Shown here one piece after another: positions 45,560-57,135 of a stretch of 64,000 nt of DNA. The stretch comes from Podospora pseudocomata. Taxonomy: Eukaryota > Ascomycota > Sordariomycetes > Sordariales > Podosporaceae. A program made the position numbers and the translations under genes. The stretch lies in contig NW_026946363.1 of NCBI RefSeq assembly GCF_035222375.1, positions 434,001 through 498,000 of the forward strand, given 5' to 3'. The notes under the pieces are model-generated. The model worked only from the letters and a program-made list of their open reading frames with translations. It made no database searches and was not told the origin of the DNA. Position 1 is the stretch's first letter. Every line of letters starts with the position of its first letter.

Positions 45560-46992
45560 AACCTACAAGCTCACGATATCAGTGTCGATTGATTGATTGT
45601 AATGTATGAAATATCATGTTGTACATTAATTGACATCCTTGGACCAGTTGCAATCTCGCTTTCAGGTGTTGTTTAAATCATCGTTCCCAAAGCCTTGAAA
45701 CAATTCAATCCCAAAAGAACCAAAAGTTCATGCACTCAATCGCCGCTATTGAAACCCGTACCAAGTAAAAAGATGCGCATTCCACACGCCCCTTATTCCC
45801 TTCCCGCCCATCCCATAGCCCATGTCTATTATTAGTCCTGCTATGATCACCTCACGCTTCACCCTTTGCCGCTCTGTAACGTGACAAATTGTCATTCTAG
45901 AACTCTCAAAGTTACCCCTTGTTAACTAACTGATCTTCTCAGCCAGGACAACTGATTTGCCTCCGACGATGAAGTGACCTTTCCAGAACCGAAAGATCCC
46001 GTCAAAATCTCCTGTTTTGGCCCCTATCCAATATCATGCTATGATCGCCTTCCCACACATGACCAACTCACTCAAAAGTCTCATGTTCCAAAACCCAAGG
46101 CAACACTTCGGAGTAATTCTAGAAACCAAAAATCATCCAATGACTTCTCCCTTGCCTCTCCCCCTCAAACTCAACTCACCAATCCCAGTCCCCAATCCCC
46201 TCTCTCTCTGCCGCCTACTACCTCATGCCCCTCACCCCAGATTTCCCCATCTCATCATTCCCAGCAAAAAGCAAATGCACTTGCGTAATCCAACCTGCGC
46301 GGCTTTTCTTCAAATACCAAAGCAGCAAGCAGCAGCCCTATACCAACCCTACTATAACCTTTTTATATCTCCGCCACTGTCATTCCCCCATCCCACCATC
46401 CAATAATCCCCCCGCAAAGCCACTACCGAGCTGAACACACAAACCCACCACCCCATCCCGAGACGAGACACACATCCCCAATCCATTCCTCGCTTATTCT
46501 TCAAAGCTGCGCAACTTGCTCACCTTGCCGAACCGAACGCAAGGGACCGACTATGGACCGCCGCATTGGGAAGCCCCGCCCAGCCAATTAATATCTAACC
46601 ACCCACACACAACACAACCTCAACAGCCGGCAAGTATCGCCAACTAACTAGGAACTATCATGTTTGGGATAGAGCACTCCACCTTCATGCTCCCTCTATC
46701 ACCTCACCAGTTTCGTTCCTGCCCGTGATCCGACTGTCCGGTCCCGAGAAAATGATCCTGGTTGAAAACTCTTGTCCGTACAATAATCACACACCCGTAG
46801 CAAATGACCACCAGTGGTTCCAATCTTTTCTTTCATATTTTTTTTGTCTTGTACCTCTTGAGTTTTTGTATATCTAGTAGTAACCTTTCGCCTCTCTCTT
46901 CCGCAAAAAAGGTTAGGGGGGTATCACTATGTTTTGTGTCTCCGTTTCCTCTCACCGTTTCCGTTGTTGTCCCGTCTGTCATGACGTAGACC
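45560..46992. other. Convergent 3' region between fap1 and bem46
   Basis: About 1.4 kb of 3' flanking sequence, C/T-rich on the plus strand, with no ORF showing recognisable homology and no repeat of note. Confidence 0.5.
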
Positions 46993-48256
46993 TCAAAGCT
47001 CATCCTTCTCGTCCTTCTCCCTCCTTTCCCTCACAACCCTGTTGATAAACTCGGCAATGGCCTCGAAATACCCTTCTTCAATCACACTCGAGTTGTGATC
47101 TCCCCCAGGCAGCGGCTTCCAAATCTTGACCGGGGCGTTGCTCAAGTCATAGAGCTTCTTCATATGGATTGGACTTTTCAGCGTCAGCGTATACTTCCCA
47201 ACCCACAAGCCGAGGCAAAGTACTCACGGAACAATCTCATCCTGCAACCCACTCAAAAACAGCGTCGGCACCTTGATCCCCCCAATCAACCCATCGCTTC
47301 CCCACACCTGATGGCACAAATACGCCAAATACTTGGCCGGCGGCATAATACTCGGGATCAGCTTCCTCATGCTCAGAAAGGTATTCTCCAGCACCAACCC
47401 CACAATATCCCCTCCCTTCCCGCCCTGGGACTGGTTCTTAGCCACCAGCTTGATCCCCACCGCACCCCCCAAACTCTGACCATACACCACAATCTTGTGG
47501 TTTCTCGTCTCGGCCCTATCCCTCAGGTAATCCAATGCCGTCTGGGCGTCCATGTTCAACCCTGATTCATCAGGCGTACCAGTGGAAATGCCATATCCGC
47601 GGTATTCAAGCATAAAGACGTTGCACCCCGTGGCGGCGATGAGCATACGGGCGATGGGGAGACGATGACCAATGTTACCTGCGTTGCCGTGGAACATAAG
47701 CACGGTCACGTCCGAGTTGGGGTTGTTTCGCCGAGGGCCCCGGATGTAAAAGGCCGAGAGCTTCTCGCCATCGTTGGTGGGGATGATGAGCTCTTCGTAG
47801 TCGCTGAAGTGGTATTGGCTCGGCCGGGGGACGTCAGTGCGGGCGTTGGCGGGGATGGAGGCCGGGTAGATTAGTGCTCTGAGAGGGGAAGATGAGGTTA
47901 GGATGACGTTATCGTTGAAATCGGGGGGGGGCGATGGAGGATATACTTTTGCTTGAAGTACAGGAGAGCTGTCAGCAAGGCTGCAAGCCCCTACATGCCA
48001 GGAAACAATTGGTTAGTTATGAGGACTGGATATCAAAAAGTGTTTCTCAAAAAACTTGCCCCCTGAGCCAGTCTGCGCGGTTGGCGCTGTAGCCATTCAG
48101 GCACTGGGCGGGAGAGGCAGGAGGAGTATCGGGTCATACAGAAGTCGCGATGGCTGGCAGGCGCATGTAGCCCGCTGCGGTGCTCATCAACGAGAGTGTC
48201 TGCTGCACGAGAGGATTGCCTGCAGACGATGACGACTCGTGAGGAGACGAGGACAT
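46993..48256 (-). CDS. bem46: Bem46/ABHD13-type alpha/beta hydrolase
   Basis: Membrane-anchored serine hydrolase; in Neurospora the homologue is ER/plasma-membrane associated and affects hyphal growth. Exons 48256..48140, 47990..47947, 47878..47228 and 47173..46993; 330 residues. The N-terminal segment GLAALLTALLYFK is a membrane anchor. The core shows TVLMFHGNAGNIGHRL (oxyanion HGNAGN), VVYGQSLGGAVG (nucleophile Ser in GQSLGG), FLSGLQDEIVP (Asp) and GGDHNSS (His), a complete triad. The last splice gives DEIVPPIHMKKLYDL, as expected. An upstream in-frame ATG at 48331 would add 25 residues; the MSSS start is preferred on family grounds. Natural substrate unknown. Confidence 0.93.
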
Positions 48257-50615
48257 GATGAGGTTTGTTGAGGTTTGGGCAGCGGGTGCCAGTAAAAAAG
48301 GGCGGTGGGTATGGCAGGTTAGGTACAGCAAATGCCCAGCAAAGCAGGGACCCTTAGCTATCCGAGCTTATTTAGGAGACGAGGCGGGAGTGGATGCGAT
48401 GGGCGAAACAAACAGGGGTTGGGAGACGTTGTTGTGAGCAGTGAGTCTCACGGACAAGGGGGGCTCAAATTGAGACAAGGTGATTTGAGATGGAGAGTCA
48501 AAATGCAGATGCAGCAGGAGCAAAGTGGAAATATGCCTGCAGCTCCAAATCTACCGCTGGACATGCAGTCTTTTGGGCATGATGTAATTTTACCTCAACC
48601 GAGCAGATCTGCCGCTGATTGCCGTCCGCACTCTCCAACTGAAGCCAGCTCAACCCGGCCGGGCCAGCTGTTCGACCGTCCTCCACCTGGCCCGCCTGTC
48701 AGGCCGAATTGAACGGGCCCGGCCTCCCGCTATCGTCCGAATTTCTTTTTTTTGTTGAGGCCTTCGAGATGTTCTACTCCCTCCCTTGCTCTTCGCCTTG
48801 CCCAGAGCTCAGAGCTGACAGTCATGACGGCCACAGTGGCATCGTGGAGGGGTTTCAAGCTTATCGATTGCAACCTTGGAATTGCTGTCAGGTTGCCCCG
48901 ACCCCGGACCCGAGAGGCCGATCTGACAGGGAGTGGGGGGGGTTAACAACCAAGCCACGACCAGGCTTTAAACCAACCACACTCTGTGGCTTGTGGGAAT
49001 GCCATCTCAAAATCCATCCATCCAGCGCCGGCACTGTTCAGGAGGCAGGTGCTGTCGTCGCGCGCGCGCGAACGGGCCCCTCGCATTGGATTGTGCCACT
49101 GTTCATGCAACTCGTTTGCGATTCAGGCTGGCTCGATCACTGGCTCGTACCAATCGGCAGGAAGACGTCGCGCCAGGTCTGAAACAGGAGACGACTGGAT
49201 AAGGGGCAAAGGTTGCAACACCCGACGGCGTGCTTCAATCGGCTTGACAGCTTCTCCAGTTCAAGAGCTTGAGCTCTTGATGGAGTAGGCGCTGCCGAAT
49301 TGCTCTAGAAGCATCAAGGCAAACTCAATTCGGGGGCTGCATTGACGAATTGAGTGCCTGTGCTGCGCTGTTCCTGAGCTAGGCCGCGGTGAATCCACCG
49401 AACCGCCTCACGGGTAAGCCCCCACCTGTTTAGCTGCGTTTGGGTACAGAAAGACTGCCCAAACGACATCATTCTGGCCCTCTCTGCATGAAGGGTTTTT
49501 TTGCTGGTCCTTGATGTCTGTATTGTGGCCGCGAAGAGGGCTGGGTTGCCCCTTTTCCTTCATCTCTTTTGAGCAATACTCGGGACTGATCACAGGTCAG
49601 ATGAACCGTCATCGATGCAAGAAGTGGTGTTGTGCCGGCATTGGCTTCTTTTTTTAAATGAATTGAAACGCGCTTCGAGCTGTCTCCTGACCAACCAAAG
49701 ACGCGCTTCAAGTCAAGTTTCGTGTTGAGGATGCAGTTTGTTGTGCCACATCTCCCCGCTTTTCGAACCAAGAGGGGTCATCTCCAGCGGTTCTGTCAGC
49801 CACTCAGGGCACTCTGTAGCAAATCGGGACAAACGGGCAGCTCCGCAACCAAGAGCGGGTGGAGGGGCTGCTGTGGCTCGTGGGTGGGCTCGTGGGCTGC
49901 GGGACTGCGGGCCCGGCAACAGGGCAACGCAGAGACTAGCGATGCATCGGCGCCCAAAAACCTCCAACCAAACACCAGTCCAAGCCATCCAAATTCGACT
50001 TTTTCCTGTTGACAGCGCACACAAATTTTTCTTCGAATCCCACGATTCCAAGCCGGCCACGAAGACCGGACTCCCGTCGACTACCGTGGATCGGCCTCAC
50101 CAGCCCGCTAGCCCCCGCTGTTGCTAGTGCGCCGTTCTACAGTTCTGCCCGTCAGCTTCATCCGCTCTCATTCGTGCCCAACGGCGCAGCGCAGCAGCAA
50201 GCAGAGCCCACTTTGTTGACAATCCTGAGGGACGCTCGCTGTATGTACAAACCGGACCCTCAGCTCGCCCCAACACAGCCCCATCTCTACCCTGTGCCGC
50301 CGCATACGCTCTACCCAGGCCATCCGTACCTGACAGAAGCCCACAAGGCCCGTCCGAGACCCATTCTTCATCTCTTCAGTTCTCTTTTCTTCACCGCACC
50401 CCCAACACTAAGAACCCGGGCAACAGCCTCCTTTGCCTCGTCTTCACCGTCCCGGAACGATTGGACAGAACTCGACCTGCTTGCAACTGCCAGCTAACAG
50501 CCAGAAAAGCCGCCTCCGAGACCACCGACAGCAGGGCAATAAGCCGCTACACATTTTGCAGACTCTGCACCACCAATTGGACCAACCCCGAGGATACCAA
50601 GGGCCAACTGACACC
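48257..50615. other. 2.4-kb divergent intergenic region
   Basis: Lies between bem46 (minus) and the LYAR gene (plus). Several overlapping ORFs of 100-160 codons exist on both strands, none with recognisable motifs. A small perfect hairpin (TCAAGAGC-TTGA-GCTCTTGA) is at about 49260-49279. No tRNA or transposon recognised. Confidence 0.5.
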
Positions 50616-52487
50616 ATGGTTTCCTTTTCGTGCGAGGTAAAGTCATCATGTCTCTATTCCTTCATGCTTCATCCCTCCGTCGTCCATATCGGATACTGCT
50701 GCCGTTGAGACCAAACACAGCTTCAACGGCCGTGTGTGTGTGTGTGTGTGTGTGTCTGTTGATTCCCCAATTGTCACCCCTCCCCCTTGTTGGTGTGGTC
50801 TGTTTTCACCCCCCATGACCATCCCGAAGGGCAATCTCAACTGACATCACACACTGCCGCACACCACCCACCTCCACGGGTCACGGCGGCCAAGACTGGT
50901 CACCCACCCTGGCACACCACCCCTCCTTCCCGCACCCCTCCCCCAGTATTGATCAAGCTGATCCCTCCCTCCCTCCTTTGCCCTGTTGCTTGTTTTCCCA
51001 CATCGCCACGAGAACACACACACTGCCGTCCATATCTTCCCCGCGCTCCCCAGACACCCACCAATTAGTCTTGCTTTCCCCCCGCTCTATATCTAACCAT
51101 TGTTTTTGCGACTCTGAACAGGCCTGTGGAGACATCTTCACCAAGAAGAAACTCGACCCGCACCGCAACCGCTGTCGAGGTGCTACCTTTACCTGCATCG
51201 ACTGTATGGTACATTTTCCTGGCACAGAATATCGCTGGCACACGGTACGACGACCTGGTCATGTGTGTTACACCAGCAGAGCTGACTGGGACACAGAGTT
51301 GTATGAGTGAGGAACAAAAGTATCAGGGTGCCCTCTATAAAGAGAAGAAGCCAAAGCAGCAGCAACACCAGCAGCGCGTTCCCCCTCTCGCACCACCTCC
51401 TCCACCTGCCGCCATGGCTCAACCAGCATATGTCGAATCAGTCGCCGAGGAGGACAACTGGAAGAATTACGAGCAACGCAGTGACGATGATAGCCGTTCC
51501 ATCAACCTTCCGGAAGCGCCTACCCCGCCTTCTGCCGTGGACATGGGAGGCAACGTGAATGTCTTTGATTTCATGGTCGACAACCCCACGCCAACCGCTT
51601 CCAATGTTTCGCTTCCCCTTCCCGTCCCTACTCAGGTTCCAGCAAACGAGGAGATGTCCCTCGTGCGGTTTGACCCGGAGGCCAACGGCGGCGACAACTT
51701 CGAAGACCATGCCCTCATTCATCAAGAAAATGGTGCTGTAGCCTTGAACCAGTTCCAGACACCCGCGCCAAAACAGCCCCGGAGAAAGACCAAGGACAGC
51801 GAAAGTAGCGTCAAGAAAGACAAGAAGCGCAAAAGACTACACATCGAAACCGACCAGGTCATGATCGATGCCCCACCAGTAATGCACTCCGGGTTGACTG
51901 GTGGCTTGAAAGGTCTTATGAGCAGGTCGTCCGTATTCCCACCATCTCCAGACTATTCTGGAGACAATATTGCGACACCAGCAAGTCCTTTGAAGAAGAC
52001 CAAGTCGTCCAAGCATCACCACAAGTCCCTTGCGCGCACGACAACCGAGTCTTTGAGCAACGGCCTGATGGCCATGATTGCCGGACCTTCCAAGACGAAG
52101 TCGTCCAAGAAGAAGGCCAAGACCAGCTCCAGCTCCAAGGACTCCAAGAAGAAGAGTTCCAGCTCCAGCAGCCCCAAGCGCCTTGAAGGCGGCAAGGAGC
52201 CAAAGCTCCTCGAATACCGACCTGGATCCAAGGATAGCAAGGAGGGTGACGTGGCAAGTGGCCAGATGGTCATTTACAAGCCCGCCGCCGACCACTTTTT
52301 GAGCCTCGTTACCAAGGGTCCCGAGAGTGAGAAGGGATGCAGCGTCAACAAGGCACTTAAGAGGTACCACCGTGAACGCAGCAACTCGGGCGTCAGCCTC
52401 AGCAAGTTGATGGAAGAGAAGGAGTTGTTCAAGACTCTGCGGATGAAGAGGAATGACCGGGGAGAGATTGTGTTGTTTACCATTTGA
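50616..52487 (+). CDS. LYAR-type C2HC zinc-finger nucleolar protein
   Basis: Homologue of the cell-growth-regulating nucleolar protein LYAR, implicated in rRNA synthesis and processing. Exon 1 50616..50636 (MVSFSCE), a long 485-nt intron, exon 2 51122..51244, a 52-nt intron, exon 3 51297..52487; 444 residues. The joined N-terminus MVSFSCEACGDIFTKKKL, then HRNRCRG, FTCIDCMVHF, and WHTSCMSEEQKY is the zf-LYAR signature with paired zinc knuckles. The rest is disordered, with Lys/Ser-rich nuclear and nucleolar-localisation-like tracts (KKDKKRKR, SSKKKAKTSSSS, DSKKKSSSS). A conserved-looking C-terminal end (LSKLMEEKELFKTLRMKRNDRGEIVLF) may be a second small domain. The intron 1 contains a (GT)12 tract. 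Start fixed by the very short first exon that completes the finger. Confidence 0.92.
50732..50755. repeat. (GT)12 dinucleotide repeat
   Basis: Perfect tandem GT within the first intron of the LYAR-type gene. Confidence 0.95.
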
Positions 52488-53458
52488 AGCTTTAGCATGG
52501 TGTCTGAGAAGCGTGTATGCATATGGGAAACGGGTAGCATCCGGGGGCTCCAGGGCATGGGGCCTGGGTAATAACATCATTCCGATCAAGGAGTTAAGTG
52601 GCGAGGCATGATGGGCATATTGTGGGCATACGGTTTTTCTTCTTTTTCTCTTGATGATACCTCTCGGCGATGGACGTGATGCATTCTTTTGGTCGTTTCC
52701 TTTTCTTCTCACACGGGGTGCAAAGTCGCAGCTCACCTTGATTTCTTTTGTGGTTTGGTTGACTGGGGGTTTCTTCATCTTTTCTGGTCCGCGCAAGCTG
52801 GCTATTTCTCTTTTCCTCTCTAATCTCTCTAACAGAAGTGGGAGCGAAAGAAGATGGATTGCTTGGTGGACCCTGGTGGTTTTTACCGGTTTATAATATC
52901 CTGATTTCCATCTTTGTGTTTTGTTTGGTTAAGTTTTCGATTGCAGTGTTCCTTTCTTGTATTATTTTACAATTTGAGGAAGAGAAGAAAGGGAGACTAA
53001 GGACAAGCAAAACTAATGGTGGTGGTGGTGGTGGTGGTGGTTGAAGGGGGGGTTACTTGATACCTTTTCTTGCTGTACTGCCATTTTTTTTCTCGGGAAG
53101 AAGAATCAGGATAGATGTTTTTTTTTTTGATTGGAGTGAATATCTGGGGAGGCTTTTTTGATTGCTTTTGTTTTTTCTCGACAGTGGTTTTTTTATTTTT
53201 TTTATCTTGTGTGAAATCTATGATTGAAGTCTTTACCAGATGTATAACGTATTTTTATACTTGAGTTGTTGCAATTCAAAGCAAGCAGAATCATTACTAG
53301 TTGAATTTTGAACCATGTCTCAAACAACCCGAGGTGTCCAAACTTGATATTAGTAGTTACTAGTCTTCGCTTCCCTCAATCATACACATCATTTATTTAC
53401 ATGACAGCCCCTGTTTACATTACGCTTTCTCCTTTTTTCCCCACCAAAACCATCATGT
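52488..53458. other. Convergent 3' region with T-rich tracts
   Basis: Lies between the LYAR gene and pex10 stops. Plus strand is T-rich with several 8-10 nt T runs and the (GGT)8 repeat annotated separately. No gene recognised. Confidence 0.5.
53018..53042. repeat. (GGT)8 trinucleotide repeat
   Basis: Eight perfect GGT units in the 3' flank of the LYAR-type gene. Confidence 0.95.
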
Positions 53459-54727
53459 CTAGTGAACATGCACCATCCTCAGCGGCAAAATCTTCTGTCC
53501 CATCGCCTCCCTCCTGCACAACGGACACTCTGGCTTCTCCCTCACCCAATCCCCGATGCACTCCCAGCAAAACACATGCCCGCAGCTCGTCACCGCCGGG
53601 TCCCTCAGCTCCTCCAGACAGAGCGTGCACTTCCTGGGATTGTAACCCTTTATCCAAGCCATTTGCTTCCCGTCACTGAGATCATACCTCGGCTTCGTCC
53701 CCCCTTTCACCAACGGGGTGTGAGTCGTCCTGGCAATCTCCGCCAATGAGCGCTGGTTCTGGGGAGCGGGGGCCGAGGTGTCAAGGAGGGAGGTGTTGAG
53801 GGCGTAGGCGTTGTCGTCCAAAGAGACTTCGACGAGGCCGGAGGGGATGTGCCGGTCTGATGATGTGGGGATGTCGTCTATATTTGACGAAGGGGAGGAA
53901 GACAGTTGTTGGGAGAGGTGGAGGTAGGTCCTGACGAGCATTTGGGTGACGAGGAGGACGCCGAGCACTTCGTAGCCTCCGCGACCAGAGTTTTGGCTTG
54001 CTCCTGGGGTGTCGGGGATGCGCTTGGTGAAGATGTAGCGGAGGCCGAAGAGCCGCTTGGAGAGGGAGTAATACGCGCCGGTGAAGTAAAAGGTTGCGAG
54101 GGTGATGGCGTGGATGTGGGCTGGGTTGGTGAGGGAGGAGAGGTGGGTTAGGATGTAGCGGAGGGCGCGGGCTTCAGAGGTGGGTTGGCCTTGTTTTGTT
54201 GTGTCGAGGCCGCGGGTGGTGAGGGTTGTCAGCCGGGTGGTGAGAAGGCGGCGTAGGGAGGAGCGGAGTTTGGGGAGGAGGAGGGTGAGGAGGTAGGGGG
54301 TTAGTGTTGAGGTTGCGATGAAGCCTGCTCGGCGGGAGAGGGAGGGGAGAAGGGGGCCGGGTTGGGAGGTGGGTTTGGGGGGGATGTGGGAGTCGGGGTA
54401 GGTGGTTGCTTGTTGCTGCGAGGGAGGAGAGGGGGGCGCTTCGACTTGGACAAGATCGCAGTATTCTTCTCCGAGCGTGCGGTTGCCGATTAGGGTTGTA
54501 AGGCAGAGGTAGAGGGCATCGCCTATTGTGCGGGTCTCGGTCGCCCATGAGTGGGCAGATCGGGCGCCGCGGAGACGGCGGTGGAGGTCGGAGATCTGGT
54601 TGGTGAGGAGGCCTTGGAAGTAGGCGTCTTTTTGGTGGGCGCGGATGATGTCTGGCGCGGCAGCGTAAGGGTATGGAGAGCTTGTGAGAGGCGGTGGCGG
54701 CTGCGATTTGGGGGGCTGTGACGCCAT
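53459..54727 (-). CDS. pex10: Peroxin-10, RING-type E3 of the peroxisomal import complex
   Basis: Peroxisomal membrane RING protein that, with Pex2 and Pex12, ubiquitinates the receptor Pex5 for recycling. Single exon. The N-terminal Pex2/Pex12-like region starts PYPYAAAPDIIRAHQKDAYF, with GNRTLGEEYCDLVQVE typical of Pex10. Hydrophobic helices (STLTPYLLTLLLPKL, ITLATFYFTGAYYSLS, VLGVLLVTQMLVRTYL) fit membrane embedding. The C-terminal C3HC4 RING is complete: CTLCLEELRDPAVTSCGHVF, CWECIGDWV and CPLCRRE. Starting at ATG 54727 (MASQPPKSQPP) gives 422 residues; an in-frame upstream ATG at 54796 would add 23 residues of unremarkable sequence. The gene shares a roughly 400-bp divergent promoter with erd1. 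Confidence 0.95.
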   Translation of the reverse strand: MASQPPKSQPPPPLTSSPYPYAAAPDIIRAHQKDAYFQGLLTNQISDLHRRLRGARSAHSWATETRTIGDALYLCLTTLIGNRTLGEEYCDLVQVEAPPSPPSQQQATTYPDSHIPPKPTSQPGPLLPSLSRRAGFIATSTLTPYLLTLLLPKLRSSLRRLLTTRLTTLTTRGLDTTKQGQPTSEARALRYILTHLSSLTNPAHIHAITLATFYFTGAYYSLSKRLFGLRYIFTKRIPDTPGASQNSGRGGYEVLGVLLVTQMLVRTYLHLSQQLSSSPSSNIDDIPTSSDRHIPSGLVEVSLDDNAYALNTSLLDTSAPAPQNQRSLAEIARTTHTPLVKGGTKPRYDLSDGKQMAWIKGYNPRKCTLCLEELRDPAVTSCGHVFCWECIGDWVREKPECPLCRREAMGQKILPLRMVHVH

Positions 54728-55201
54728 TGTGTCTGTCGCAGTTGAATATTCAGAAAGGTCTTTGCTCGCAGCGCTCAGCGCATTGCCTGGTTCCAAAAAA
54801 GTTTACAGTCGAAGATGCGATGGCGCGTGAAGAGAAATGGTCGTGGTGTTGATGCTCGGCTTTGGAGTCTTGGACCTCGGTGAGCTCTGGATCTACGCAC
54901 CGGTATCCCTGTCCCTGGATGCGGACACAACAGCGGGGCCGTTTCGGGCTTAGACTTAGGTGGTCCCCACATGCCCCAACGTCCAGGCTGACGTCGGTCT
55001 CCAAAATTAATTACAGGGGGCACAGGACAGCACGCGACGGATGTACGTACGAATTATTCAATTCGAAACACGAATTTTCTTCCCCTTCAGCTTTTATAGT
55101 CGTTGACACAGTCTCTCGCTTTTGCTCTTTGTTTACTTATCTCGCCCTTCTTCGACACTTCTCGATGCCTGCGGTAAAGGCATCACCAGAAGACAGGCAC
55201 A
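54728..55201. other. Divergent promoter region of pex10 and erd1
   Basis: About 475 bp between outward start codons. It contains the alternative upstream pex10 ATG (54796) on the minus strand. Nothing else recognised. Confidence 0.5.
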
Positions 55202-56480
55202 ATGGACGGTGACCCGGCGGTTGAGCCGCAGCTCGATGCTTTCAGCTTGGCCTTCCCACTGCCCTACCGAGTAGCAATCATCGTGATTCTGGGTATGCCC
55301 TGCCCTTTGAACTTGCTGTGAAGCTCTCCTGTTCTGACATTTTACTACAGCCGTGTGGGGATGGGGTCTCAATCTCCATTTCCTTCACATTCGTCGAATC
55401 GATGTGCCCTCTTTGATCCGCTACCCGGGCAGGTCGAGCTCGGCCCAACTGACCCATCACCATTCGACCTACCGCATCGCCTCCCTCCTCTCCTCCGCCT
55501 CCGGCCTGTCGATAGTGATCTTCTGGATGCTGACGCGAGGAGATCCTCAACGTGTGATCGACTACGACTGGATTCCCATGACCAACCTACTCGTTATCGC
55601 CCTGCTCTTCTCCGTCCCGCTTCGCAAACTCTCGGTATCCCACCACGGAAGAAGTCGACTCCTTAGGACTTTGAAGAGAGTTAGCGTTGGAGGTCTGGCC
55701 GAGGCAAAAGACGGAAAGTTTGGGGACATCCTGCTTGCCGATGTGCTCACCAGCTATGCCAAAGTACTGGCCGATCTCTTTGTCTGCCTTTGCATGTTCC
55801 TCACTAGCAATGGTTCTGCTACCGCCAGACCGGATCGGGGCTGCGGAGGTGATGTTCTTGTCCCCGTGATAATGGCTGTTCCAAGTGCCATTCGACTCAG
55901 GCAATGTCTGATCGAGTACGTTCGTGTTCGGAGCGCTCCTTTGAGAGAGGCTACAGGATGGGGTGGTCAACACTTGGCCAACGCCGCAAAGTACTCAACT
56001 GCTTTCCCAGTCATTGTCATCGGTGCCATGCTGAGGAATCAGACCGAAGCTTCACCTGGCCTGTCCCGCGCGTGGATTGCCGCTTGTCTGCTGAATTCCT
56101 TCTACAGTTTTTACTGGGATGTTGCCAAGGATTGGGATTTGACTCTCTTTTCTGATGCACGGGAAAGAAACTCTCCCGACCATCCGTATGGGTTGAGGAG
56201 GAGGTTATTGGTGCATAAACCAGGGGTTTACTACGCTGTTATTGCGTTGGACCTGACTTTGCGGTGCACCTGGATGATCAAGCTGAACCCCAGTCTTGAC
56301 CAAATCAGCAACTTTGAAAGTTCCATCTTTCTCATTCAGTTTCTAGAGGTGTTTAGGCGCTGGATATGGATTTTCTTCCGGGTTGAGACGGAATGGATTA
56401 GGAACAACCCAGTTGGGCTGGACGCTGAGGATATTCTTCTGGGAGACTTTCAAGGAAACAAGTACGAAGACGAGGACTGA
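55202..56480 (+). CDS. erd1: Erd1-type EXS-domain Golgi membrane protein
   Basis: Erd1 is needed for retention of lumenal ER proteins and for Golgi glycosylation; later yeast work links it to phosphate recycling and glycosyltransferase retention. Exon 1 55202..55292, intron 55293..55350, exon 2 55351..56480; 406 residues. The join gives VIILAVWGWGLNL, an N-terminal membrane segment. Several further hydrophobic segments follow (LLVIALLFSVPL, VLADLFVCLCMFLTS). The EXS core shows IPSAIRLRQCL-type PSAIRLRQCLIEYV, HLANAAKYSTAFPVI, SFYSFYWDVAKDWDL and FRRWIWIFFRVETEW, all typical of the family. No SPX domain, so it is Erd1 rather than Xpr1/Syg1. Confidence 0.94.
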
Positions 56481-57135
56481 AGAGGTGGCTCTTCGGCAAT
56501 ACACTTACATCATGACTAAGCGGAGATGAATAAAGTCGGCTGACTTTTATTCTTGGGTACAGGCTGGTATAGACTGGAATGGGAAACACGGCACATATGT
56601 ATCATGGAGCAGGCGTTCGGGCAGCGTTTGGATTAGGTATGGACTGGTCCTCTTGATGATGATCTCACGTTATGCTAATATGGACCAGCGAGATATCACA
56701 TAGCATGATCTGATCAAATTAACATCCCAACTTCGAAACCATTTCTCGGCATCTGACCTTTTATGTTGGACTCGGAGGCCGCGAAGGCTCAACTCGTCAA
56801 GGGCGCCGCTCCGCTTAGTTTTATTGATCCAGACAAAGACCTGATGGTATGGTTGACCAACTCCAACAAAGACGAGGACCGAAGAAGTTCCGTCACCCGC
56901 AGCTAGCCCTTGGTATGGTTGAAAGGTATCAGGTGTGGCTACGCGGCATCGGGGTTTTCCGTTTCTTTGTCGTGATGTTGCAAAGTCCCGACAGTCTGGT
57001 TTGGACAGCCACGCGAGATTCCCGTGTCCGCTTTCGACCACTTTTATCTCAACCATGTCCCTTGTCTCCGAAAACGTGGTTCAATCCGATCAACTATGCA
57101 ATGACATGTTTGACACGATATAGGAGCCGCCGATC
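56481..57135. other. Intergenic region downstream of erd1
   Basis: 3' UTR of erd1 and leader of the orphan gene. A 128-codon minus-strand ORF (56670..57056) has no recognisable motif. Nothing else seen. Confidence 0.45.

Noticed and set aside
49260-49279. Short perfect hairpin TCAAGAGC-TTGA-GCTCTTGA
   Set aside because: Eight-base stem, expected by chance at this scale; no context suggesting a terminator or element.
48332-50127. Several 100-160 codon ORFs between bem46 and the LYAR gene
   Set aside because: Overlapping on both strands, no recognisable family or codon pattern like the neighbouring genes.
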